From assembly GCF_010093445.1 (NCBI RefSeq), contig NZ_PDWW01000003.1:124001-188000 (forward strand): a stretch of DNA of 64,000 nucleotides. The letters are read 5' to 3'. Positions 42,339-49,770 of the stretch are shown piece by piece (position 1 is the stretch's first letter; every line of letters starts with the position of its first letter). Both the position numbers and the translations under genes were made by a program. The stretch is from Pseudoxanthomonas japonensis (GTDB lineage: Bacteria; Pseudomonadota; Gammaproteobacteria; Xanthomonadales; Xanthomonadaceae). A model generated the notes under the pieces. It had not been told where the DNA came from. It did not search any database and saw nothing but the letters and a program-made list of their open reading frames with translations.

Positions 42339-43553
42339 TCAGCGCTCCATGCGCTGGAACGAGAACAAGGGCCACAAGGCGTGTTTGCGCCGCTCGATCA
42401 ATGCGCGCAGCAGCCCGGCGCCGAGCATGCTGTAGGTGATGCCGTTGCCGCCGTAGGCCATCGCGAAGTGCACCCGCGGACCCCATTGCTCGTGCGGACC
42501 GAAGAACGGCAGCCCATCCTCGGTTTCCGCGAACGTACCGGCCCATGAGAACGCCGGGGTGAGCGCGAGTTCGGGGAACAGTTCCTTCAACCGCTTCAGC
42601 AGCGTGCGTGCCTTCTTCTCCACGCGCGCGTCGCGCTTGGCCGGGATATCGACGGAATCGTCTTCTCCCCCCAGCAGCAGACGACGGTCGGAGGTGGTGC
42701 GCGCATACAGATAGGGGCGGGCGGTTTCCCACAGCAGCGTATCGGCGAGAAAGCCCAGCGCCGACTCCGGAAGCGGATCGCTGATCACGGCGTAGCTGCT
42801 GCGGTTGCGTGCCACCGACTTCTTCAGCCAGTGCTGGCTCGCATAGCCCGCCGCGACCACCAGATGCCCGGCGCGCACGGTCAGTCCGGTGTCGGTGCGC
42901 AGCGTCACGCCGCGCGTGGTGGGGGTGATCTCTTCGATGCGGGTACGGTCGAAGACCGATGCGCCCTGCTTCTGCAGCCGCTGCAGCAGGCGATAGGTCA
43001 GACGATACGGATCCACGCGCGCCGCCTGCTGGCTGAGCAGGGCGGCAGGCGCATCGAATCCGTAATCGTCGCGCACGCGGTCGGACGACAGCAGCTCCAC
43101 CTCCAGGCCGTGCTTCTTCCTGGCAACGCACTCTTCTTCCAGGCTGGCGACATCGCGGCGTCGGCTGGCGTAGTACAGGCTGCGATTGCGCGCGAAGCCG
43201 ACATCGCGCCAGGCCGATGCGACCGCCTGCAATTGGTCGATGGCCTCGGCGCAGGCCTGGTAGGCGAGCGCCGCATCGGCTTCGCCATGGCGCTTGGCCA
43301 GATCGATCAGGTGCGTGTCGATTTCGTATTGCAGCAGCGCGGTACTGGCGGCGGTGCTGCCCCAGCCGATGTCCCGCTGCTCCAGCACCGCCACGTCGAA
43401 GCCATGGCGGGCCAGTTCATCGGCGATCAGCGCGCCGGTGATACCGCCGCCGAGCACGGCGACGTCGCAGCGATGGTCGGCTTCCAGGCGCGGAAACGCC
43501 TGCATCAGCCCGTTGCTGACCGCCCAGAAGGGATAACCGCTTTTGAGGTCCAT
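42339..43553 (-). CDS. FAD-dependent oxidoreductase, D-amino-acid-oxidase (DAO) family
   Basis: A 404-aa protein. The FAD-binding Rossmann motif is VAVLGGGITGALIADEL (residues 31-46), and GWGSTAAST follows near 63. It is a DAO-fold enzyme like glycine/D-amino-acid oxidases and dehydrogenases. The C-terminal MAYGGNGITYSMLGAG is typical. Substrate cannot be assigned. It lies alone, divergently oriented to nothing nearby, 71 bp from the TetR regulator that reads in the same direction upstream. Confidence 0.85.
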   Translation of the reverse strand: MDLKSGYPFWAVSNGLMQAFPRLEADHRCDVAVLGGGITGALIADELARHGFDVAVLEQRDIGWGSTAASTALLQYEIDTHLIDLAKRHGEADAALAYQACAEAIDQLQAVASAWRDVGFARNRSLYYASRRRDVASLEEECVARKKHGLEVELLSSDRVRDDYGFDAPAALLSQQAARVDPYRLTYRLLQRLQKQGASVFDRTRIEEITPTTRGVTLRTDTGLTVRAGHLVVAAGYASQHWLKKSVARNRSSYAVISDPLPESALGFLADTLLWETARPYLYARTTSDRRLLLGGEDDSVDIPAKRDARVEKKARTLLKRLKELFPELALTPAFSWAGTFAETEDGLPFFGPHEQWGPRVHFAMAYGGNGITYSMLGAGLLRALIERRKHALWPLFSFQRMER

Positions 43554-43624
43554 GCGCGTCCGGTCCCGTCACGAGGCGACCATGCTCGCAGGCCGCCTGC
43601 CATCGAGGGGTGAAGGACGCGCGG

Positions 43625-44317
43625 TCAGCGCGGCAAAGCGCCCTGCAGGAACAGGTCGACGGCCGCCAGTGCCTGCGCTTCCAGCGTGTCGACGTCCGGC
43701 AGGTGCGGCCCGCCCGCAGCCAGGCGGACGACCTGGTCGCCGAACAGGCTCATGTAGAACTGGCCGGCGGCCGCCTTGGGCGATGCCAGGTGCAGGCGGC
43801 CCGCGGCGACCTGCTGCTCGAAATAATCTTCGAGCGTGCGGCGGATGGACGCCACCACATGATCGAAAAACCAGTCGCGCAAGGCGGGGAACGACTGGCC
43901 CTCACCGATCACGATGCGGTAGACCACCTGCGAATCGGTGCCCGCCATCAGCTGCGCCATGCGGATGGCCACGCGCCGCAGCGCCTGCTGGGGCGAAAGC
44001 TCGGTCAGGTTGAGGTCGCTCAGGACATGGATATGCAGGTCCAGGCGACGTTCGAGGATGGCGCAGGCCAATCCTTCCTTGTCGCCGAAGATGCGGTACA
44101 GCGTGGCCAGCGATCCGCCCGCACGCGCCACGATCTCGCTGAGGCGAGCGTGCTGGTACCCCTTCTCGGCGAATACCTCGGTGGCGGCATCGAGGAATTT
44201 CTCGGCGCGGATCTCGCCGCGACGGCACAGTTCCACCTGCGGGCGTGCCCGCAGTGGCACCGTGCCGGGGTCGGCATCGCTGGAAACGTTTTCCAGATAT
44301 TCGGACTGGATGCTCAC
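43625..44317 (-). CDS. TetR-family transcriptional regulator
   Basis: About 230 aa. The N-terminal HTH is typical (EKFLDAATEVFAEKGYQHARLSEIVARAGGS; LYRIFGDKEGL) and the C-terminal ligand domain is AefR-like (FFDHVVASIRRTLEDYFEQQVAAGRL). GTG 44317 with AGGGA 6 nt upstream is preferred over GTG 44332. It is upstream of and co-directional with the oxidoreductase gene (71 bp apart), which it might regulate. No known target motif was identified. Confidence 0.88.
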   Translation of the reverse strand: MSIQSEYLENVSSDADPGTVPLRARPQVELCRRGEIRAEKFLDAATEVFAEKGYQHARLSEIVARAGGSLATLYRIFGDKEGLACAILERRLDLHIHVLSDLNLTELSPQQALRRVAIRMAQLMAGTDSQVVYRIVIGEGQSFPALRDWFFDHVVASIRRTLEDYFEQQVAAGRLHLASPKAAAGQFYMSLFGDQVVRLAAGGPHLPDVDTLEAQALAAVDLFLQGALPR

Positions 44318-44414
44318 GGAAAGTCCCTGCACACGGCTGGGTGGCGATATTGCGCCAGCCTAGCAAAACGCCGCGGGACTGTGGCGGCTATACGGTCGTT
44401 GTTCGACGTGCCGC

Positions 44415-44819
44415 CTAAAGGTAACGCGTGAACCTGGGCGCTTCCTGCCAGCGGTCGTGCGCGCCATCCACGTGAACGACCGGCGCGGCGTCGAGCTCCT
44501 CGGGCGAGACATCTTCCAGGCAGCCCAGGTTCACGCCGTAGATGCGCGCTTCCCCCGGCATGTCGTTGCCGATGCCGAACGGCCGCACGCCGCAGGTCCG
44601 GCAGAAGTGGTGCGAGTTGCGCAGGGTGTTGAAGCGGTACTCCACCAGTTCCCCTTCGCCTGCCAGCAGCCGGAACCGGTCGGGCGCCACGATGGCCGGC
44701 CAGAACCGGTTGCGCCGGCAGATCGAGCAGTTGCACCGGTAGGTGGGCTGGGTGAGGTCGATGTCGGCCTCGAAGCGGACTGCGCCGCAGTGGCAGCTGC
44801 CGTTATAGGTCTTCAGCAT
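44415..44819 (-). CDS. GFA-family (CENP-V/glutathione-dependent formaldehyde-activating-like) zinc protein
   Basis: 134 aa. Cysteines at 9 and 11 (CHCGAV), 29, 31 and 34 (CNCSIC), and 73 and 76 (CRTCG) match the GFA zinc-binding pattern. GFA proteins are widespread and mostly of unknown activity; only a few act on the S-hydroxymethylglutathione adduct. ATG 44819 has GGGAG just upstream. The longer frame to 45119 is not credible, as it overlaps the divergent HD-GYP gene. Confidence 0.85.
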   Translation of the reverse strand: MLKTYNGSCHCGAVRFEADIDLTQPTYRCNCSICRRNRFWPAIVAPDRFRLLAGEGELVEYRFNTLRNSHHFCRTCGVRPFGIGNDMPGEARIYGVNLGCLEDVSPEELDAAPVVHVDGAHDRWQEAPRFTRYL

Positions 44820-44920
44820 GTGGGCTCCCGTGCCGATACCGTTCGGGGGACTGGGGTCGCCCCACCGTGCTGGTCGATGGGCGGGAGCATAACGGACCCC
44901 CCAACCTGGCGGAGCCATGC

Positions 44921-46183
44921 ATGCTGCAGACCGTAAATGTCGCCGACCTCCGGCCGGGCATGTACGTGCAGAAGTTGCTGGGTCCGTGGATGCAGCATCC
45001 GTTCTGGCGCACGTCGTTCCTGCTCGACGACGAACGCATCGCCGAGCTGCAGGACAGCGGGGTTGGGCAGGTGGTGGTGGACCTGTCCCGGAGCGAGCTG
45101 GACGGCGATCGCGACTCACCCGAGGCTCCGACCCCGGACGCGGCAGGACCGGTGCCCGCGCAGCCGGTCGCGATGTCCCCGTCGGCCACGGATACGGATA
45201 AGGATCCGGAGGCCGAGCACCGCCGGGTGATCGTGGCCGACGGCACCGTCAGTCTGGCGTCCGAGATCTCGCGTGCCCGCCGCATCTGCGACGAGGGGCG
45301 CGACGCGGTCGAGGCGATGTTCCGCGAAGTGCGCCTGGGTCGTGGCGTTGACGCCGGCCACGTCAAGCCGCTGCTGGACGAAATCACCGGCTCGGTCGAC
45401 CGTCATCCCACCGCCCTGGTCAGCGTGGCGCGGCTCAAGGACGCCGACAGCTATACCTATCTGCATTCGGTGGCGGTCAGCGCGCTGATGACGATGCTGG
45501 CCCGCCAACTGCAGCTGCCCGATGACCAGGTGCGCGACGCCGCGCTGGGCGGCCTGCTGCACGACATGGGCAAGGCCATGCTGCCGCTGGACGTGCTCAA
45601 CAAGCCCGGCAAGCTGACCGAGGACGAGTTTGCCATCGTCCGCCAGCACCCGGTGCATGGCGAACGGCTGCTGCGGGATGGTGGCATCACCCAGGAGGCG
45701 ATCCTGCACATCGCCCGCCACCATCATGAGAAGGTCAACGGCGCAGGTTATCCACAGCGTCTCTCCGGTACCGAGTTGCCGCTGCTCACCCGCATGAGCA
45801 GCATCTGCGACGTCTACGATGCCATCACCTCCAACCGGCCCTACAAGAACGGCTGGGATCCGGCCGAATCGCTGCGCCGCATGGCCAGTTGGGAGGGGCA
45901 TTTCGACACGACGTTGATGAAGGCGTTCGTCCGGAGCATCGGCATCTATCCGGTCGGCGCCCTGGTGCGGCTGTCCAGCGACCGGCTGGCGGTGGTGGTG
46001 GAGCAGAACCCCGCCACGCTGCTGGCTCCCCGCGTGCGTGTCTTCTACTCGGCCAGGCAGCGCAAGCACGTGCTGATGACCGACCTCGACCTGGCCACCG
46101 CCGGGGACCGCGAACGCATCGTCGGTGTCGAGTCGCCGGAGAAGTGGGGTTTCCGCGACCTGGAGAAGGTCTGGCTGCCGTAA
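44921..46183 (+). CDS. HD-GYP-domain c-di-GMP phosphodiesterase-like protein
   Basis: A 420-aa protein. An N-terminal DUF3391-type domain (VADLRPGMYVQKLLGPWMQHPFW) is followed by a low-complexity linker and an HD-GYP domain. The HD pair is His214-Asp215 (LLHDMGKA). The second motif reads HHEKVNGAGYP at residues 268-278. Asn273 takes the place of Asp in the consensus HHExxDGxGYP. Most metal ligands are intact, so activity is possible. ATG 44921 has GGCGGAG 6 nt upstream, and the frame upstream of it is not credible. c-di-GMP hydrolysis is inferred. Confidence 0.88.
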   Translation: MLQTVNVADLRPGMYVQKLLGPWMQHPFWRTSFLLDDERIAELQDSGVGQVVVDLSRSELDGDRDSPEAPTPDAAGPVPAQPVAMSPSATDTDKDPEAEHRRVIVADGTVSLASEISRARRICDEGRDAVEAMFREVRLGRGVDAGHVKPLLDEITGSVDRHPTALVSVARLKDADSYTYLHSVAVSALMTMLARQLQLPDDQVRDAALGGLLHDMGKAMLPLDVLNKPGKLTEDEFAIVRQHPVHGERLLRDGGITQEAILHIARHHHEKVNGAGYPQRLSGTELPLLTRMSSICDVYDAITSNRPYKNGWDPAESLRRMASWEGHFDTTLMKAFVRSIGIYPVGALVRLSSDRLAVVVEQNPATLLAPRVRVFYSARQRKHVLMTDLDLATAGDRERIVGVESPEKWGFRDLEKVWLP

Positions 46184-46433
46184 CACCGCGCCTCTGCCTG
46201 CAGGCCTGCCACCCCATCCTGCGGCGCTCCCTGCGGACGACAGGCGGGTGGACCCGTCCGTGGGAGGATTGCGGTGGGAACCGCGACAGCGGGGGCGGCG
46301 AACTCCCCGTTCCGTACCGGCAGGTTAACGCGTGCCCTGAACGCATGTCGATGCCGGTGTGCGCGCTGCACTTCCGGCACGTGCCGTCCGCCAAGACACG
46401 GCCGAGGATGGCCCGTCCCCGGAGGAGTTCCCG

Positions 46434-46865
46434 ATGTCCCTGCTCTCGCTGATCATGGCCGCATCCGCCGCCACCGCACCGGCCCCTATGGCCGACGCCG
46501 CCACCCTGGCTGCCATCGAGGCGACCTGCTTCGATTACGTCGACGGCCAGCTGGAAGGCGATCCCGCGCGCGTGGCGCGCGCGCTGCACCCGGACCTGGC
46601 CAAGCGCTCGGTCATCGGCGACACGCCGGACGAGCGCCTCGGCCTGCGTCGCATGTCGAAGGAGGAACTGGTGTCGCTGACGCGGCAGGGCGCGCTGAAG
46701 ACGCCGAAAGACCAGTGGAACCGCAGCTGCCGGATCCTCGACGTCACCGCCGAGACCGCCGTCGTACGCCTGGAGACGCCGTGGTTCGTCGACCATTTCC
46801 ACATGGGCCGCTATGGCGAGCGCTGGATCATCGTCAACGCGCTGTGGCACATGAAGCCGCGGTGA
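46434..46865 (+). CDS. NTF2-like / nuclear-transport-factor fold exported protein
   Basis: 143 aa. A signal-like N-terminus (MSLLSLIMAASAATAPAP) is followed by an NTF2-like domain (IEATCFDYVDGQLEGDPARVARALHPDLAKR; WRSCRILDVTAETAVVRL; WIIVNALWHMKPR), of the putative lumazine-binding type. Some such proteins are enzymes, many are ligand-binding, and no function can be given. ATG 46434 has a perfect GGAGGAG. It converges head to head, with no gap, with the next gene. Confidence 0.8.
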   Translation: MSLLSLIMAASAATAPAPMADAATLAAIEATCFDYVDGQLEGDPARVARALHPDLAKRSVIGDTPDERLGLRRMSKEELVSLTRQGALKTPKDQWNRSCRILDVTAETAVVRLETPWFVDHFHMGRYGERWIIVNALWHMKPR

Positions 46866-47432
46866 TCATCCGGTTGGAGTCGCTTTCGACGCCTTCCGGA
46901 ACAGCAGGGCGGACACGCACCAGGCCACGACACAGAGACCGGTGAACGCCAGCACGAACGCCGGTGATTCCTGCGTGTCCATCCGTATCGCGATGCCGCC
47001 CGCGCCCCCCTGGACGATCGCCATCGCCGCCATCACGCGTGACATGCCGCGCGCCTGCAGCCGGACCAGCCCGCCGCCGATGGCGCCGACGGCCAGTACG
47101 CCGAGGAACAACAGATTGGCGGGATGCCCCGGCTCGTCGACGATACCGACCGCCAGGTTCGCCCACAGCAGCAGGAAGGCTGCACCGATCGCGACCAGGC
47201 TGGCCAGCAGATAGCTGGGCACGCGCGCCATGCGCATCGCCATTTCGAAGGCGACGCAGGCGGTCAGCAGCATCGCGCCGAAGACGATGAAATCGCCGAC
47301 GGTCCAGGCCACGTCGTGGGTGAACCGCATGGCCACCCAGGGCGCGAGCAGCAACAGGCCAGCGCCGCCCCATGCCAAGGGCCGCATCACGCGGATCCAT
47401 GAGACCGCGTTGGGGTAGGTGTCGGTGGTCAT
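46866..47432 (-). CDS. Multi-pass membrane protein of unknown function
   Basis: About 188 aa with six hydrophobic segments (GAGLLLLAPWVAM, FIVFGAMLLTACVAFEM, SYLLASLVAIGAAFLLLW, LLFLGVLAVGAIGGGL, MAAMAIVQGGAGGIAI, FVLAFTGLCVVAWCVSALL) and a short cytoplasmic N-terminus. ATG 47432 is preferred; ATG 47438 also reads in frame. It converges with the NTF2-like gene at zero gap. No family was recognised. Confidence 0.7.
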   Translation of the reverse strand: MTTDTYPNAVSWIRVMRPLAWGGAGLLLLAPWVAMRFTHDVAWTVGDFIVFGAMLLTACVAFEMAMRMARVPSYLLASLVAIGAAFLLLWANLAVGIVDEPGHPANLLFLGVLAVGAIGGGLVRLQARGMSRVMAAMAIVQGGAGGIAIRMDTQESPAFVLAFTGLCVVAWCVSALLFRKASKATPTG

Positions 47433-47536
47433 CGCCATGGTCCCGTGTCTGCGGCAGAAGCGCCGGGCACAGGATCGATGGCTGATGTGCGCCTGTGGCG
47501 GGGCATGTGTGAAGCGGGTGCGAAGTCCTGCCAGGC

Positions 47537-48052
47537 TCAGGGGGCGGGGGTCGCAGGCCGGTGCGCGTAGCTCAGCACCCTCGTCACCTGCCATTGGCCA
47601 TCGCGTTCGCGCCAGACCATGACGAAATCCGCTTCGCCCGCGCAGTCGGTGCCGCCCAGGTCGCAGAAGCGATGCTTGCCCTGCGCGATCGCGCCGAAAT
47701 CCTTGATCGGGTACACCACCAGCGTGCCCGGCACGCGTTCGCGCCGGTAGTGGCCGCAGACATACTGGCGCGTGCGGCCGATCATCTCGTCGCGCGTCCA
47801 GGTGACCCCGCCGTTATCGTGGTAGAACTCCACCGCGTCGTCGAAGTAGGCGGCGTGCTTCGCCAGTTGCGCCGGATCGGCGCAGGTGTTGAAGGCGTCG
47901 AACACCGCCGTGTCCAGTGCATCGATGGTGTCGGTGAGCTGCTCCGGTGTCCGCTCGGTGGCGGCCGTCGCCTCGACCGCTCCGCACAGCAGCGCGGTAC
48001 CCAGCAGGCCGCCGAAGGCTGCTTTCGCCACGCGCGAACGCACCGCGGTCAT
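47537..48052 (-). CDS. Exported NTF2-like protein
   Basis: 171 aa. The signal peptide ends at EATAA. A DUF4440-like NTF2 fold follows (LDTAVFDAFNTCADPAQLAKHAAYFDDAVEFYHDNGGVTWTRDEMIG; FVMVWRERDGQWQVTRVLSYAH). The start overlaps the stop of the small membrane gene by ATGA (48049-48052), so translation is coupled. Function unknown. Confidence 0.82.
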   Translation of the reverse strand: MTAVRSRVAKAAFGGLLGTALLCGAVEATAATERTPEQLTDTIDALDTAVFDAFNTCADPAQLAKHAAYFDDAVEFYHDNGGVTWTRDEMIGRTRQYVCGHYRRERVPGTLVVYPIKDFGAIAQGKHRFCDLGGTDCAGEADFVMVWRERDGQWQVTRVLSYAHRPATPAP

Positions 48053-48273
48053 GCCGACACCAGTGGTGCGCGCCGACCGCCGCCCAGCAGGCGCGCCGGC
48101 AGCATCAGCAGCGCGTGCAGGAAGGCGAACAGCGCCGAAAAGGTGATGCCGACCAGCCGGAACGGCAACGACAGCAGCCAGACGAACGGCCAGGCCAGCA
48201 GCGCCAGCACGGCGAGCGGCCAGCACAGGACGAACAGCAGGCACCAGGCAAGCAGGGCGACGAGGGTCTTCAT
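48049..48273 (-). CDS. Small double-hydrophobic membrane protein
   Basis: 74 aa with two or three hydrophobic stretches (LVALLAWCLLFVLCWPLAVLALL; FVWLLSLPFRLVGITFSALFAFL). AAGGAG precedes ATG 48273. Its TGA overlaps the next gene's ATG. Too short for assignment by family; co-translation with the exported NTF2-like protein is clear. Confidence 0.7.
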   Translation of the reverse strand: MKTLVALLAWCLLFVLCWPLAVLALLAWPFVWLLSLPFRLVGITFSALFAFLHALLMLPARLLGGGRRAPLVSA

Positions 48274-48416
48274 GGTCCGGAACTCCTTCGGGCAGCGGAT
48301 GTCAGGCGTCCATCCTCGCGTCCTGCACTGCGGTGGACCAGCGCGCTGCGACGAATCCGGCGGGATGCCGACGAAACCGCCCTGCGCCCGCATGAAACCG
48401 TGCCGCGATAGGCAGG

Positions 48417-48887
48417 TCAGGGCTGCGGAGGCAGCAAGGGCGCTTCCGGCGGCGGCGGTCCACGACGCACCACGTCGCGCTGCATCGCCGCCAGCCGGCG
48501 CAGCAGGCGGTTCTGCGTGGCGCGCGGCAGCTGGCGCTGGTCCATCGCCCACATCAGGTCCTCGACCAGCGCATTGAAATCGGCTTCGGCGATGTTCACG
48601 TGCTTGTGCGCCTCGGCCATGTCCTTGCCGGCGTACGAGCAGGGGCCGCCCGACTGCACGCACAGGAACTCCACCAGCCGGTCATTGAGGTTGATGATGT
48701 CGACGTCCTTGAAGTGATGCGCGATGCGGGGATCGTCCGACACACGGAACAGCAAGGTCTCCACCAGCGCCTCGATGCCGGCGCGCCCGCCCAGCCCGTC
48801 GTACAGCGCGTCCTTCGCCGGTGGCGCGGACGCGCAGCCGGCGATCCACAGCAGGCTGGCCAGCAGCAGGGCGGTCGCGATACGCAT
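48417..48887 (-). CDS. Group-1 truncated-hemoglobin-like lipoprotein
   Basis: 156 aa. A lipobox IAGC ends the signal, so it is lipid-anchored outside the cytoplasm. The mature protein begins YDGLGGRAGIEALVETLLFRVSDDPRIAHHF, the signature start of group-1 truncated globins, and has HKHVNIAEADFNALVEDLM, in which the first His is the expected proximal heme ligand. ATG 48887 has GAGGTGA upstream. A Pro-rich tail closes the protein. It is the last gene of the cupredoxin/GGDEF-EAL/DUF3034 operon. Envelope localisation makes it atypical for a truncated globin; heme binding is inferred. Confidence 0.82.
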   Translation of the reverse strand: MRIATALLLASLLWIAGCASAPPAKDALYDGLGGRAGIEALVETLLFRVSDDPRIAHHFKDVDIINLNDRLVEFLCVQSGGPCSYAGKDMAEAHKHVNIAEADFNALVEDLMWAMDQRQLPRATQNRLLRRLAAMQRDVVRRGPPPPEAPLLPPQP

Positions 48888-48897
48888 GCTCGTCACC

Positions 48898-49770
48898 TCA
48901 TAAGCTCAACTGCAAGGACACGTATGCGCCGCGCTGGTCGTCCAGCGTGGCGATACTGCCCAGGTCCGCCCACGCACCGACGACGGCGACGTGCTTGTTC
49001 GGGAACCAGGCGATGAAGACGTCGCGCCAGTCGTCTTCTCTGGCGAAGCCGAGGTTGTCGGGCTTCTGCCGGTATTCCACGCCTACGGCGAGGCGGGGAT
49101 CCAGCAGCACGGCCGCCGATCCTTCCCACAGCCACGTGCGCTCCGCACGCCGGTCGCCGCCGAAGCCCAGCAGGCCGGCCTGGTTGGCGTTGCTCGAACG
49201 CAGGGTCGCATTGAGCAGCAACTGGTAACCGCCGGCGGCATCGAGGAACAGTTTGCTGGCGCTGAGATAGGCATCGGTGCCGTTGTCGTCGCGCGCGCCC
49301 ACCGCCAGCGGCAACGCGCCGTCGCGCAGGCGCTTGTGCTGCACGCCGACGCTGACCTGCGGCATGCGCGTATAGACCAGATCGCCGGCCAGGCGCACCT
49401 TGGCGCCGTAGATGTCCTGCTCCAGCGCATCCCAGGGCAGCGCCAGCCGTCGTTGCAGTTCGCCCAGGTCGAAGGACTGCCGCGCAAACGACACTTCCAC
49501 CCGGTTGGCGAACGTGTACGACGCCCCGAAGGCGTCCAGCGCGTAGTCGCCGGTATCCACGCGCGTGTAGAACGCGGCGCCCCCGTGCTGTTCGTCCGTT
49601 CCGTACCCCGACAGCACGGCCCACGGCACGATGCCGCCGCCGGCCGCACCTTCCACCTGCGTGGCGCCACCGGTCGCCAGCAGGCGGCCCTGTCCGGCGG
49701 AGGCGGGCAGCGCCGGCAGCAGCGCGGACAGGGCGCAGGCGATCGATACGCAACGAAGGGCAGGGGTCAT
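48898..49770 (-). CDS. DUF3034 family outer-membrane-like protein
   Basis: 290 aa. The signal peptide ends at ASAGQ. GRLLATGGATQVEGAAGGGIVPWAVLSGYGT is the family start. Alternating hydrophobic strands through to the C-terminal LQLSL suggest a beta-barrel. DUF3034 is uncharacterised. ATG 49770 overlaps the TGA of the GGDEF-EAL gene (ATGA), and the truncated-globin gene's start lies 10 nt beyond its stop. Tight coupling suggests that the three proteins share a task. Confidence 0.85.
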   Translation of the reverse strand: MTPALRCVSIACALSALLPALPASAGQGRLLATGGATQVEGAAGGGIVPWAVLSGYGTDEQHGGAAFYTRVDTGDYALDAFGASYTFANRVEVSFARQSFDLGELQRRLALPWDALEQDIYGAKVRLAGDLVYTRMPQVSVGVQHKRLRDGALPLAVGARDDNGTDAYLSASKLFLDAAGGYQLLLNATLRSSNANQAGLLGFGGDRRAERTWLWEGSAAVLLDPRLAVGVEYRQKPDNLGFAREDDWRDVFIAWFPNKHVAVVGAWADLGSIATLDDQRGAYVSLQLSL

